Shown in pieces: positions 8,694-20,409 of a DNA stretch of 39,565 bases. The translations under genes were made by a program, and so were the position numbers. The notes below the pieces were generated by a model, which was given only the letters and a program-made list of their open reading frames with translations, did not search any database and was not told where the DNA came from. How positions within the stretch are numbered: the stretch's first letter is position 1; every line of letters begins with the position of its first letter. This stretch comes from Mollicutes bacterium. GTDB lineage: Bacteria; Bacillota_I; Bacilli_A; Izemoplasmatales; Izemoplasmataceae. The DNA lies in the NCBI GenBank assembly GCA_003568315.1, contig PWYL01000001.1:1-39565 (forward strand). Direction: 5' to 3'.

Positions 8694-9221
8694 ATGGACG
8701 CAATTATCCGAGGCATTGAACGTCTGGTAGATATCGCCCTCGGGGTGGACCCCGTCGAGATACTCATCCAGATCGGTGCGACCGTCCTTCTCATCCTCGT
8801 CGTCAAGTTCTTCTTCTGGGACAAGGTGACCGCCTTCCTCGACAAACGCCGTGAAGCCGTGGACAAAGAGATGACGGAAGCGGCCGAACAGAACGAGGAA
8901 GCGAAATCCCTGAAGAAAGAGGCCGAATACGAGCTGAAAGAAGCTCGCAAGGAAGCAAAATCCATGATTGACGAGGCCAAGACCAAGAGCGAGGATCTGA
9001 AAAGGGACATCATCGCCGAGGCGAAAGAGGACGCGCAGCATATCCGGAAGAATGCCGAACGCGACCTCGAGAAGGAGATCCGCGTCGCCCGCACGAAACT
9101 CAGAAATGAGATCATCGGTGTCGCGACCGCCCTTTCGAAGAGGGTCCTCCGCGACGAAATCGATGAGGAGACCTATGAACGCTATCTCGATGCAGCCATC
9201 GAAGAGGTGCGCAAACAATGA
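8694..9221 (+). CDS. atpF: F-type ATP synthase subunit b
   Basis: A 175-residue peripheral stalk subunit. One N-terminal membrane helix (ILIQIGATVLLILVVKFFFW, residues about 23-42) is followed by a long, heptad-rich charged helix (residues 45-150) that dimerises and reaches the delta subunit. The motif FFWDKVTAFLDKR after the helix is typical. Length is close to the usual 160-170. GGAGG precedes the ATG, and the last four bases overlap atpH. Confidence 0.95.
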   Translation: MDAIIRGIERLVDIALGVDPVEILIQIGATVLLILVVKFFFWDKVTAFLDKRREAVDKEMTEAAEQNEEAKSLKKEAEYELKEARKEAKSMIDEAKTKSEDLKRDIIAEAKEDAQHIRKNAERDLEKEIRVARTKLRNEIIGVATALSKRVLRDEIDEETYERYLDAAIEEVRKQ

Positions 9222-9733
9222 CCATAGCCAGTGGCCCGTATGCGACCGCTTTATTCGCGTTGGCTGCGGAGAGGGAAATCATCGAGGAGGTCGAGACCGC
9301 GTTGGATAGTTTCGTGCAAAGTCTCGACGAAGAGACCGAGGATTTCTTTTTGCACCCGGGCATCGCCAAAGAGGAGAAGAGACGCATCTTACGTTCACTT
9401 TCCGGCCCCGGGGTACTTCTTGATTTCCTGTGCGTCCTTATCGACAACAACCGCATCTCCGAGCTTTTTGGAATCCTCGAGGACTTCCGGAAACTCAAGG
9501 CCCGTATGCAGGATTTGCTCGAGCTCAAGGTACACAGTCGCAAGAAACTCTCATCGGAAAGGCTCGAGGCGATAAAAGAAGAATACCAAAAACACTACAA
9601 CCGGAAGGTCACCGTCGAAAACACCGTGGATGATGCGATTGTCGGCGGTCTCCGTTTCGAATTCGACGGCAAGGTCGTGGATGACACGATCAACCGCACC
9701 CTCGACCGTTTGAAGAGCCGCTTGACAAAATAG
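9218..9733 (+). CDS. atpH: F-type ATP synthase subunit delta
   Basis: A 171-residue OSCP/delta subunit linking the catalytic head to the b stalk. The N-terminal helical bundle opens with SGPYATALFALAAE, the counterpart of the usual ARRYAxALF motif. The C-terminal domain has the expected VGGLRFEFDGKVVDDTINRTL segment (family: GG..i..gd.viD.Sv...L). It starts by ATGA overlap with atpF and precedes atpA by 12 bases, the standard order. Confidence 0.93.
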   Translation: MTIASGPYATALFALAAEREIIEEVETALDSFVQSLDEETEDFFLHPGIAKEEKRRILRSLSGPGVLLDFLCVLIDNNRISELFGILEDFRKLKARMQDLLELKVHSRKKLSSERLEAIKEEYQKHYNRKVTVENTVDDAIVGGLRFEFDGKVVDDTINRTLDRLKSRLTK

Positions 9734-11254
<1,521 letters not shown>

Positions 11255-11269
11255 AAGGAGGCGGATTGA

Positions 11270-13577
<2,308 letters not shown>

Positions 13578-13585
13578 GTGGTTTT

Positions 13586-13978
13586 ATGCACCTCATCGTC
13601 ATCACGCCCGAAGGCGAACTCTACAATGAAGAAGTGGACTATATCGTCGTGAGTGCTTCGGGTCTCGGCGAGTTCGCCATCATGAAGGATCACGCTCCGC
13701 TCATCTCGGCCATCGAGGTGGGCCATGTGAAGATGGTCAAAGGTGACGACCATGTTTTCACCGTGGTCATCAACGGCGCTTTGGAACATCAAAGCAACAC
13801 CATCCACATCCTGGCCCAAGAAGCCCATGTCGGTTTGGAGAAAGAAAGCGCCATGGAGCATCTGAATGAAGCCCGGAAAGAACGACTCGAGGAGAACCGC
13901 AGACGCACGATGGATTTCTTGGAAGCTGAACGGGAACTCAAAAAGAACATCCGGGAAGCTCGCGCCTCCAAGCGCTGA
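13586..13978 (+). CDS. atpC: F-type ATP synthase subunit epsilon
   Basis: A 130-residue subunit with an N-terminal beta sandwich (residues 1-85: LIVITPEGELYNEEVDYIVV, GEFAIMKDHAPLISAIEVG) and a C-terminal helical hairpin rich in Arg and Glu that can inhibit ATP hydrolysis in other bacteria. It closes the ATP synthase operon. No strong intrinsic terminator follows: the only hairpin (GGCAA/TTGCC, 13995-14014) is weak and overlaps the next promoter, so some read-through into dps is possible. Confidence 0.94.
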   Translation: MHLIVITPEGELYNEEVDYIVVSASGLGEFAIMKDHAPLISAIEVGHVKMVKGDDHVFTVVINGALEHQSNTIHILAQEAHVGLEKESAMEHLNEARKERLEENRRRTMDFLEAERELKKNIREARASKR

Positions 13979-14004
13979 CAATGCATGTTTCACAGGCAAA
14001 ATGG

Positions 14005-14032
14005 TTGTCTTGCCCAAGAAATATGGTATAAT
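14005..14032 (+). promoter_or_regulatory. Promoter for the dps gene
   Basis: TTGTCT (14005-14010) and TATAAT (14027-14032) are 16 bases apart, with TGG before the -10 (extended -10). The start codon is 37 bases further on, preceded by AAGGAGG. Confidence 0.75.
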
Positions 14033-14069
14033 GAAATTGTAATGAAAACAAAAAAGGAGGAAGTACTAC

Positions 14070-14507
14070 ATGGACAAACAAAAAAGACTCATGAACCAAC
14101 TCGTGGCCGATCTGGCCGTGTTGAACGTCAAGTTCCACAACCTGCATTGGAATGTGAAAGGTGAACGCTTCGCGCCCGTCCACGTGTATGTGGAAAAACT
14201 CTATGACATGCTTTTCGAGCACTACGACGAAGTCGCCGAACGACTGAAAATGCTTGGTGAATTCCCGCTCGCAAGCGTGAAATCCTATCTCGAAGTCACC
14301 AATGTCGAAGAGCTCGAGAGCAAGGATCACGACATCCCCACAGTCTATGCGACTTTGAAAGCGGACCTCGACAAAGTGAGAAGCCTCACCACCGAAATCC
14401 GCAATCTCGCCGACGACGAAGGCGATTTCGGAACGGTGGCCATGCTCGAGGACCAAGTCGCCGCCTACGATAAGGAAATCTGGTTCATCGAACAAGCCAT
14501 GAAATAA
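14070..14507 (+). CDS. dps: Dps-family ferritin-like DNA/iron protection protein
   Basis: A 145-residue ferritin-like four-helix protein. Ferroxidase ligands match the Listeria Dps pattern in spacing: His26 (LHWNVKG), His38, Asp53 and Glu57 (DEVAERL). LHWNVKG and AERLKMLGEFP are family signatures. Such proteins form 12-subunit shells that oxidise Fe2+ with hydrogen peroxide and store the iron, protecting DNA. The N-terminus has only a few basic residues, so direct DNA binding is uncertain. The gene has its own promoter and a UUCG-loop terminator, so it is probably expressed alone. A peroxide- or iron-responsive operator was not recognised upstream. Confidence 0.93.
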   Translation: MDKQKRLMNQLVADLAVLNVKFHNLHWNVKGERFAPVHVYVEKLYDMLFEHYDEVAERLKMLGEFPLASVKSYLEVTNVEELESKDHDIPTVYATLKADLDKVRSLTTEIRNLADDEGDFGTVAMLEDQVAAYDKEIWFIEQAMK

Positions 14508-14513
14508 GGATGG

Positions 14514-14535
14514 CACCCTCTTCGGAGGGTGTTTT
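14514..14535 (+). terminator. Intrinsic terminator after dps
   Basis: A 7-bp stem CACCCTC/GAGGGTG (14514-14520, 14525-14531) is closed by the stable TTCG tetraloop and followed by a run of T. It ends seven bases after the TAA stop of dps. Confidence 0.9.
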
Positions 14536-14556
14536 CATTCGCAAAGGGGGAATGCT

Positions 14557-15033
14557 ATGCGCATCATCCATCTCGAAGAGACGACCTCGACGAACGACTA
14601 TGTGAAGAAGCAGCGGGAGAAGCTCGAGACACCTTCATTGGTGCAAGCGGACTATCAGACGGAAGGACGGGGGCGCCGGGGAAGAACATGGAACAGTGAA
14701 AGGGGCAAGAACTTTCTCGCCACCATCTTCTTCAAAGATGACCCCGGCCCCTTCCACAGCCTTGTGCTCGCATCCTTGACGATCCTCGAAACCTTGCGGC
14801 ATTTCGGTGTGCATGCACATGTCAAACTTCCGAACGACATCGTCACGGAGCGGGGGAAAATCGCGGGCATTCTCGTCGAGAGACTCGCGGGACGCGAGCC
14901 GGCGACGGCCATCGGTATCGGTCTGAATGTCAACGAGGTCTTTCAAGATTCCACCAGGGTATCGATTCGCACGGAGACCTCGGCAAAGCACGATGTCGCC
15001 CGCGTGCGGGACATTTTGGCCGACCGTTTCTAA
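14557..15033 (+). CDS. birA: Biotin-protein ligase, catalytic domain (interrupted by TAA)
   Basis: A 158-residue reading frame with the catalytic core of biotin-protein ligase, which activates biotin as biotinyl-AMP and attaches it to AccB (encoded at 15814). Visible motifs are the biotinyl-AMP loop GRGRRGRTW, LPNDI (usually WPNDI), KIAGILVE and IGIGLNVN. There is no N-terminal helix-turn-helix, so it is not the repressor type. The frame is stopped by TAA at 15031-15033, but continues in the same frame for 63 more codons that look like the missing C-terminal domain (see next entry). It is either a truncated enzyme, a recent point-mutation pseudogene, a read-through case or a sequencing error. 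GGGGG lies upstream of the ATG. Confidence 0.8.
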   Translation: MRIIHLEETTSTNDYVKKQREKLETPSLVQADYQTEGRGRRGRTWNSERGKNFLATIFFKDDPGPFHSLVLASLTILETLRHFGVHAHVKLPNDIVTERGKIAGILVERLAGREPATAIGIGLNVNEVFQDSTRVSIRTETSAKHDVARVRDILADRF

Positions 15034-15225
15034 AGGCTCTGGCGTGAGCCTTTCCAACAACTGTTCAAGACCTTCAAGAAACGCATCGACCCCGGCAGTC
15101 TCATCGGAAGGCATCAAGGAAGACGTGTGTTCGTCGAGGATGTCGACGAGGATTTCCTCTGTGTCATCGAGGGCGAGAAGATTCCGTGCCAGGAGATCGA
15201 ATTCTCCTTGAAAGAGAGCAATTGA
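15034..15225 (+). pseudogene. birA: In-frame continuation of birA beyond the TAA (C-terminal domain)
   Basis: From 15034 the birA frame stays open for 63 codons to TGA 15223-15225. It encodes a basic start (RLWREPFQQLFKTFKKR), then SLIGRHQGRRVFVEDVDE and IEGEKIPCQEIEFSLK, which looks like the small SH3-like C-terminal domain of biotin ligases. The full product would be about 222 residues, a plausible length for a monofunctional ligase. There is no ribosome binding site or start codon suited to separate translation. The TAA is immediately followed by an 8-bp inverted repeat (15032-15039 with 15046-15053). The intrinsic terminator lies after this segment, not after the TAA, so the whole region is one transcription unit. 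Confidence 0.65.
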
Positions 15226-15311
15226 AAATTTTCTAAAATAGCACCATACGATATGTACGCACACAAACGAATTACATCGCGTTTTGATCCTGACTAGGCT
15301 ACGATACGCTC

Positions 15312-15353
15312 AAGTGTCCGAAAAAGGCTTGGAAAAGCCTTTCGGACACTTTT
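15312..15353 (+). terminator. Strong intrinsic terminator after birA
   Basis: A long hairpin pairs AAGTGTCCGAAA and AAGGCTT with AAGCCTT and TCGGACACTT around a GGAA loop, with a two-base bulge, and ends in TTTT. It separates birA from the fatty-acid operon. The bases between 15226 and 15311 contain no gene I can support. Confidence 0.85.
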
Positions 15354-15445
15354 GACATTTGATATGAATTGCCCTTTTCACATGAGAGGGAACACATATC
15401 GATTTGTACACATATGTTTATGAGGACATAGAAGGGTTTTATTAA

Positions 15446-15462
15446 ATTTTGATAATCAAAAT
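15446..15462. promoter_or_regulatory. Perfect 17-bp palindrome, probable FabT-like operator
   Basis: ATTTTGAT-A-ATCAAAAT is a perfect 8-1-8 inverted repeat ending three bases before the -35 of the acpP promoter. Its core TTTGAT...ATCAAA resembles the sites of FabT, the MarR-family regulator of fatty-acid genes in streptococci and lactococci, whose clusters also use FabK. No fabT gene lies in the window, so the identity of the regulator is inferred. A weaker inverted repeat, ATCGA/TCGAT (15471-15475, 15480-15484), sits between the -35 and -10. Confidence 0.6.
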
Positions 15463-15465
15463 ATA

Positions 15466-15494
15466 TTGACATCGAAGGGTCGATTATCTATAAT
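15466..15494 (+). promoter_or_regulatory. Consensus promoter of the fatty-acid operon
   Basis: TTGACA (15466-15471) and TATAAT (15489-15494) are separated by exactly 17 bases: a perfect sigma-70/SigA consensus. Transcription would start at about 15501, at the first base of the AAAGGAGGT ribosome binding site, leaving an unusually short leader of about 16 bases before acpP. Confidence 0.92.
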
Positions 15495-15516
15495 GGCGCT
15501 AAAGGAGGTTTTTTTT

Positions 15517-15744
15517 ATGTTTGCAAAGATTCAAAAAATCATCAGCGAAGAACTCGACGTCGAATTGGAACAAGTGACGAAGGATGCCGATATCCTCGCC
15601 GACCTCGGCGCCGACTCTTTGGATGTCGTGGAACTCATCATGGCCCTCGAGGAGGCTTTCGACATTTCCGTGGACGATGCACAGGCGCAGAAGATGAAGA
15701 CAGTCGGCGATATCGTCGCTTACATAGAGAAGATGAGACAATAG
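15517..15744 (+). CDS. acpP: Acyl carrier protein
   Basis: A 75-residue acidic helical protein that carries growing acyl chains. The phosphopantetheine site is Ser34 in LGADSLDVVELIM. Length and charge are normal. The frame is open to 15466, but ATG 15517 follows AAAGGAGGT by seven bases and lies just after the promoter. It is the first gene of an operon that continues without a terminator to fabZ; a 69-base gap follows before accB, in which I see no promoter. Confidence 0.97.
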   Translation: MFAKIQKIISEELDVELEQVTKDADILADLGADSLDVVELIMALEEAFDISVDDAQAQKMKTVGDIVAYIEKMRQ

Positions 15745-15813
15745 GACGAACCGGATCCTTATCCCGTCTTCATTCCTCCCGCACATCCAACTCAAAGGAC
15801 AGGGGCGATTTCC

Positions 15814-16245
15814 GTGAACAACCGTGAATTGAAAACCATCATCAAGCTTTTCGAGTCCTCCAAGCTGTCGCACATGGTGCTCGAGAAGGAAAATGTGAAA
15901 ATCGAACTGCACAAAGAGACCGCATCTCGTCAGCAATCCGTTGACAACCCGTCGGTGAACATCGAGCGTCCCCGACCGGATGACAAGAAAGAGGAAACCG
16001 ACAAGCCGGCGTTCGATCCCGTCTGTGCACCTCTCGTGGGAACATACTATGAGGCGCCGGCTCCGGACCAGCCGCCTTTCGTCCGGGAAGGCCAGACCGT
16101 GAAAGAGGGAGACACGCTCTGCATCATCGAGGCGATGAAAGTCATGAACGAGATCTCCGCCCCCCGTGACGGCAGAATCGTCAAGATCCACGCGAAGAAC
16201 GGCGACATGGTCATGTACGACCAGACTATCATGGAGATCGAATGA
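15814..16245 (+). CDS. accB: Acetyl-CoA carboxylase biotin carboxyl carrier protein
   Basis: A 143-residue BCCP subunit. The C-terminal biotinyl domain (residues about 68-143) has Lys109 in EAMKVMNEI, the biotin attachment site. A hydrophilic, proline-containing linker (about 40-65) joins it to the N-terminal helical part, as in the family. Translation starts at GTG 15814, eight bases after AGGGG. It overlaps accC by ATGA. The birA-like gene upstream would supply the biotinylating enzyme. Confidence 0.95.
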   Translation: MNNRELKTIIKLFESSKLSHMVLEKENVKIELHKETASRQQSVDNPSVNIERPRPDDKKEETDKPAFDPVCAPLVGTYYEAPAPDQPPFVREGQTVKEGDTLCIIEAMKVMNEISAPRDGRIVKIHAKNGDMVMYDQTIMEIE

Positions 16246-17600
16246 TGGTCCAGAAAATCCTCATCGCCAATCGCGGAGAGATCGCCGTCCGGATCATCCG
16301 CACGTGTCGGCAGATGGGCATCGAGACCGTGGCTGTCTACAGCAAGGCCGATGCCGACAGTCTGCATGTCCAATTGGCGGACGAAGCGGTCTGCATCGGG
16401 GATGCGCCCGCGAGCGCATCCTATTTGCACATGGAGAACATCCTCTCCGCCGCCATCTCCAAAGGAGCCGAAGCCATCCATCCGGGCTACGGCTTTTTGA
16501 GTGAGAACGCAAAATTCGCCGAACTGTGCGATTCGTGCGGTATCACCTTCATCGCGCCCCCCGCGGAAGTCATCGAAAAGATGGGCGACAAAGCCCGGGC
16601 CAAAACCATCATGAAAGCGGCCGGTGTACCCTTGGTTCCGGGTGGCCTCGGTGCGGTCGGCATCGAAGAAGGCAAGAACGTCGCCAAAGAGGTCGGGCTC
16701 CCCGTCCTCATCAAGGCGAGCGCCGGCGGAGGTGGTCGGGGCATGCGCGTCGTGAAGCGGATGAGCGATTTCGACAAAGCCTTCCGGGCCGCCAAGCAGG
16801 AAGCCCGGGCCGCCTTCGGCGACGATGCCGTCTACATCGAGAAGCTGATCGAGAATCCGAAACACGTCGAAGTGCAGATTCTCGCCGACAAATATGAGAA
16901 CGTGATCCATCTCGGGGAACGCGACTGCAGCATCCAGCGTAGAAACCAGAAAATCATCGAGGAAGCGCCGAGCACGCTCCCCGACAATCTTCGGAAAAAA
17001 ATGCACGAAGCCGCCGTGCGGGCCGCCCGCCACGCCGGCTATGAGAACGCGGGCACGATCGAATTCATCGTCAAAGACGATGAATTCCATTTCATCGAGA
17101 TGAACACCCGTATCCAGGTCGAACATCCCGTGAGCGAGATGGTCACGGGAATCGATATCGTCAAAGAACAGATCCGGATCGCTTCGGGCGAGAAGATCGG
17201 CATTTCCCAAGAGGATGTCGAATTCCGGGGTCATGCCATCGAAGCCCGCCTGAACGCCGAGGATCCGAAACACGATTTCCGCCCCGCCCCCGGGAAGATC
17301 GAGCTCTTCCACCTCCCGCAGGGACTCGGGGTGCGTTTCGATTCGGGAATCTATACCGATTATGAGATTCCGCCGCATTACGATTCCATGATCGGCAAAC
17401 TCGTCGTGCATGGTGCCGACCGCATGGATGCCATCCGCAAGATGCGCGCGGCACTCGACGAACTCGTCATCGAGGGAGTGCCCACCAACCGGATGTTTCT
17501 GCTCATGATCATGTTGCAGGAGGACTTCGAGAAGAACAACGTGGACACCGGATTCCTCCCGCGACATCTGAAGGGGCTTTTGAAATATGAGACGCGATAG
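16242..17600 (+). CDS. accC: Acetyl-CoA carboxylase biotin carboxylase subunit
   Basis: A 452-residue ATP-grasp enzyme that carboxylates biotin on AccB with bicarbonate and ATP. It opens with ILIANRGEIAVRIIRTCRQMGI. HPGYGFLSENAKFAELC, the Gly-rich ATP loop SAGGGGRGMRVV, and NTRIQVEHPVSEMVTGIDIV are all family signatures with active-site residues. Length is standard. ATG 16242 overlaps the accB stop; ATG 16245 is an alternative. The end overlaps accD by 14 bases, which implies coupled translation of the subunits. Confidence 0.97.
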   Translation: MMVQKILIANRGEIAVRIIRTCRQMGIETVAVYSKADADSLHVQLADEAVCIGDAPASASYLHMENILSAAISKGAEAIHPGYGFLSENAKFAELCDSCGITFIAPPAEVIEKMGDKARAKTIMKAAGVPLVPGGLGAVGIEEGKNVAKEVGLPVLIKASAGGGGRGMRVVKRMSDFDKAFRAAKQEARAAFGDDAVYIEKLIENPKHVEVQILADKYENVIHLGERDCSIQRRNQKIIEEAPSTLPDNLRKKMHEAAVRAARHAGYENAGTIEFIVKDDEFHFIEMNTRIQVEHPVSEMVTGIDIVKEQIRIASGEKIGISQEDVEFRGHAIEARLNAEDPKHDFRPAPGKIELFHLPQGLGVRFDSGIYTDYEIPPHYDSMIGKLVVHGADRMDAIRKMRAALDELVIEGVPTNRMFLLMIMLQEDFEKNNVDTGFLPRHLKGLLKYETR

Positions 17601-18480
17601 ACTGAAACAGGCCTTCGAGGAGAGGAGGCGTTTCCGGGAAGCTTTGCGGACCTACAGGGACAAGCCGACTCCGGAAAAGACCCCGGACGTTCCCGAGGGT
17701 CTCTATGAAAAATGTGACGAATGCAAGCGGACCTTCGTGGCGAAGGACATGACGAAGAATCTTTTCGTCTGTCCCGAATGCGGAAACCATTTCCGTATCC
17801 GCGCCATCGACCGGATCGCCATCACCGCCGACAACGACACGTTCGTGGAGAAGGGGTTGGGATACATCACATTGAATCCCCTTTTCCAAGACGCCTACGA
17901 GCAAAAAATCGCCGAATACAAGGACAAAACGAAACTGGACGAGGCATTCGTCTATGGCTATGCCGAAATCGGCGGACACCCATGTGTGCTAGGTGTCTTG
18001 GACAGCTACTTCATGATGGGAAGCATGGGGAGTGTCGTCGGCGAGAAGGTCGTGAAAAGTGTCGAATACGCCATGGTGAAAAACCTGCCCCTCGTCCTTT
18101 TCATCGCTTCGGGGGGCGCGAGGATGCAAGAGGGCATCTACAGCCTCATGCAGATGCCGAAGACGAGTGGCGCCATCCATAAGCTCAATGAGCAGGGTCT
18201 GCTCTATATCAGCGTGCTCACCCATCCCACAACGGGCGGTGTATCCGCCTCCTTCGCTTCGCTCGGGGACATCATCCTGGCGGAACCCGGCGCGCTCATC
18301 GGTTTCGCGGGCCCCCGGGTCATCAAACAGACCATCAAGCAGGAACTCCCCGAAGGGTTCCAGACCGCGGAATTCCTTCTCGAAAAGGGCATGGTCGACA
18401 AGGTCGTCCATCGACATGACATGAAACCCGCGTTGACGAAACTCCTGCGGATGCACAGTGCGGGAGGTGAGGGCTCTTGA
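17587..18480 (+). CDS. accD: Acetyl-CoA carboxylase carboxyltransferase subunit beta
   Basis: A 297-residue carboxyltransferase subunit that, with AccA, moves the carboxyl group from biotin to acetyl-CoA to give malonyl-CoA. The N-terminal four-cysteine zinc ribbon is seen as CDEC...CPEC (residues about 43-65). The crotonase-fold core has FIASGGARMQEG and HPTTGGVSASFASLGD, binding carboxybiotin and CoA. It starts inside the end of accC and overlaps the TTG start of accA. Confidence 0.96.
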   Translation: MRRDRLKQAFEERRRFREALRTYRDKPTPEKTPDVPEGLYEKCDECKRTFVAKDMTKNLFVCPECGNHFRIRAIDRIAITADNDTFVEKGLGYITLNPLFQDAYEQKIAEYKDKTKLDEAFVYGYAEIGGHPCVLGVLDSYFMMGSMGSVVGEKVVKSVEYAMVKNLPLVLFIASGGARMQEGIYSLMQMPKTSGAIHKLNEQGLLYISVLTHPTTGGVSASFASLGDIILAEPGALIGFAGPRVIKQTIKQELPEGFQTAEFLLEKGMVDKVVHRHDMKPALTKLLRMHSAGGEGS

Positions 18481-19433
18481 ACATCCTGGAAAAAGAGAAG
18501 AAACTCGAGGCCCTGGAGAAAGAACTCGTCCGCCTCGACGATGAAGACGCCATCGAAGAGATCCGTCTGAAGATTGCGGATTACAAAAGAAGGGTCATGC
18601 AGAATCTCGACGCTTGGGACCGCGTGCTCCTCGCCCGCCACAAGGACCGTCCCACCGCCAGAGAAGTCGTCGACAACGTCTTTGCCGATTTCATCGAGCT
18701 GCATGGCGACAGGAACTATGCCGACGATGCGGCCGTCATGGGCGGCATCGGCGAAATCGGTGGACATGTGGTGACCATCATCGGTCAACAGAAGGGCAAG
18801 ACCACCGAGGAGAACATCCGCTGCAATTTCGCGATGGCCCATCCCGAAGGTTACCGCAAGGCCTTGCGGCTCATGCGGCAGGCGCAGAAATTCCGCCGCC
18901 CGATCATCACCCTGATCGACACGCCGGGTGCGTTCCCGGGTATCGGTGCCGAAGCCCGGGGACAGAGTGAGGCCATTGCCCGCAACCTTTACGAGATGAG
19001 CGGTTTCAGTGTGCCGATCATCGCCGTCGTCATCGGCGAGGGGGGAAGCGGAGGCGCTCTGGCCATCGGTGCGGGGAACCAGATCTTCATGTTGGAAAAC
19101 AGCATCTATTCCATCCTGAGTCCCGAGGGGTATGCGAGCATACTCTGGAAGGATTCCTCCAGAGCCAAGGAAGCCGCCGAAGTCATGAAATTGACGAGTT
19201 ACGACCTGAAGGAGCTCGAAATCATCGACGGCATCATCCCCGAGCCCGTGGGCGGCGCCCACCGCGAACCGAACAACGTCTACAGGGCCATCAAGTCGAC
19301 ACTCATCCAGGCTTTGGCCCGTCTCGGCCAACAGAGTCCCTATGAGATCCGCACGGGACGTTACGCCAAATACCGAAATATCGGTTTCTTCCAGCGGTTC
19401 AACTACGAGAACCTCAAAGGAGTGGTCCGATGA
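18477..19433 (+). CDS. accA: Acetyl-CoA carboxylase carboxyltransferase subunit alpha
   Basis: A 318-residue partner of AccD. An N-terminal coiled-coil region (residues 1-45) is followed by the crotonase-fold core with HPEGYRKALRLM, DTPGAFPG and GEGGSGGALAIG, the family signatures. The start is TTG 18477, chosen because GGGAGGTG lies seven bases before it and the frame has no good ATG before the conserved region. It overlaps accD at one end and fabH (ATGA) at the other. Confidence 0.96.
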   Translation: MNILEKEKKLEALEKELVRLDDEDAIEEIRLKIADYKRRVMQNLDAWDRVLLARHKDRPTAREVVDNVFADFIELHGDRNYADDAAVMGGIGEIGGHVVTIIGQQKGKTTEENIRCNFAMAHPEGYRKALRLMRQAQKFRRPIITLIDTPGAFPGIGAEARGQSEAIARNLYEMSGFSVPIIAVVIGEGGSGGALAIGAGNQIFMLENSIYSILSPEGYASILWKDSSRAKEAAEVMKLTSYDLKELEIIDGIIPEPVGGAHREPNNVYRAIKSTLIQALARLGQQSPYEIRTGRYAKYRNIGFFQRFNYENLKGVVR

Positions 19434-20398
19434 ACCATACAAGCATCATCGGAACCGGGTCCTATGTACCCGCGAACATCGTTTCCAACGCCACGTTCGA
19501 AAAGATCGTCGACACGTCCGACGAATGGATCCGGACGAGGACCGGAATAGAGAACCGTCATATATCCATCAACGAGAACACGAGCGATCTGGCCTATGAA
19601 GCTTCCGTGCGCGCGCTCGACGATGCGCGTCTATCCGCGGAAAGAATCGACCTCATCATCTGCGCGACTGTGACCCCGGATTATTTCATTCCGGGCGTGT
19701 CCCAGATTCTCCAACGCCGTTTGGGCTGCGATGCCATCACCGCCTTCGACATCAACGCCGCCTGCACGGGATTCATCTATGCCCTCGAGATCGCCGACAA
19801 GATGCTCGGCTCGGGAGATTACGAAAACGCCCTCGTCATCGGTGCCGAGACGCTCTCGAAATTCACCGATTTTTCCGACCGCAACACCTGTGTGCTTTTC
19901 GCCGATGCGGCCGGCGCCATGGTCCTCACCCGTGGTGAAAAACAAAGCATCAAGAAAATCGTCACCCATGCCTGGGGCGATCTGGAAGGGTTCCTCCGCA
20001 TGGAGACCTATCCGCTCAAACAGGATTTTTTGACCGTCGAGGACAAACGGCCCTTCATCCGCATGAACGGTCGCGAAATCTTCAAGTTTGCCACGCGTGT
20101 GCTTCCCGAGACCATCCGGGAACTTCTCGCGCTTACCGGATATGACCTGCACGACCTCGACCTCATCATCGCCCACCAAGCGAACAAGCGCATCATCGAC
20201 CACGCCGCGAAGGTTCTTGCCTTCCCGCCGGGAAAGATGTATGTTAATATTGACAGATACGGCAACACCTCCGCTGCGAGCGTCCCCCTCGCCATCGACG
20301 AAGCCAAGAGGGAAGGACGGCTCGCAAAAGGAGAACTCTTCGCCACCGTCGCCTTCGGAGCGGGATTGACCTGGGGCGGCGCCATCATCGAACTCTAG
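19430..20398 (+). CDS. fabH: 3-oxoacyl-ACP synthase III (FabH)
   Basis: A 322-residue initiating ketoacyl synthase that condenses an acyl-CoA primer with malonyl-ACP. The catalytic triad is intact: Cys112 (NAACTGF), His249 (IAHQAN) and Asn279 (GNTSAAS). RTRTGIENRHI near residue 36 is the usual CoA-binding region. Length is standard. The primer (acetyl or branched) cannot be told from sequence by eye. Confidence 0.97.
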   Translation: MNHTSIIGTGSYVPANIVSNATFEKIVDTSDEWIRTRTGIENRHISINENTSDLAYEASVRALDDARLSAERIDLIICATVTPDYFIPGVSQILQRRLGCDAITAFDINAACTGFIYALEIADKMLGSGDYENALVIGAETLSKFTDFSDRNTCVLFADAAGAMVLTRGEKQSIKKIVTHAWGDLEGFLRMETYPLKQDFLTVEDKRPFIRMNGREIFKFATRVLPETIRELLALTGYDLHDLDLIIAHQANKRIIDHAAKVLAFPPGKMYVNIDRYGNTSAASVPLAIDEAKREGRLAKGELFATVAFGAGLTWGGAIIEL

Positions 20399-20409
20399 GA
20401 GGGATCATT

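Noticed and set aside
15032-15053. The inverted repeat after the birA TAA as a transcription terminator.
   Set aside because: It is followed by only three T and then CC. The strong terminator at 15312-15353 fits better as the end of the unit.
14927-15211. A 94-codon + frame across the birA stop that could suggest a frameshifted C-terminal part.
   Set aside because: Its product is Ser/Arg-rich shadow sequence. The true continuation is in the original birA frame, so the interruption is a stop codon, not a frameshift.
15360-15425. Imperfect repeats of ACACATAT and an ATATGT inverted copy between birA and acpP.
   Set aside because: They are AT-rich, short and imperfect; no site class or spacing rule supports a function beyond the clearer palindrome at 15446-15462.
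16047-17567. A 506-codon open frame on the minus strand opposite accB and accC.
   Set aside because: It mirrors the codons of a certain gene; long antisense frames are common in GC-rich coding DNA. It has no recognisable protein family and no ribosome binding site. The same applies to minus frames at 12129-13367, 18204-19442 and 10778-11674.
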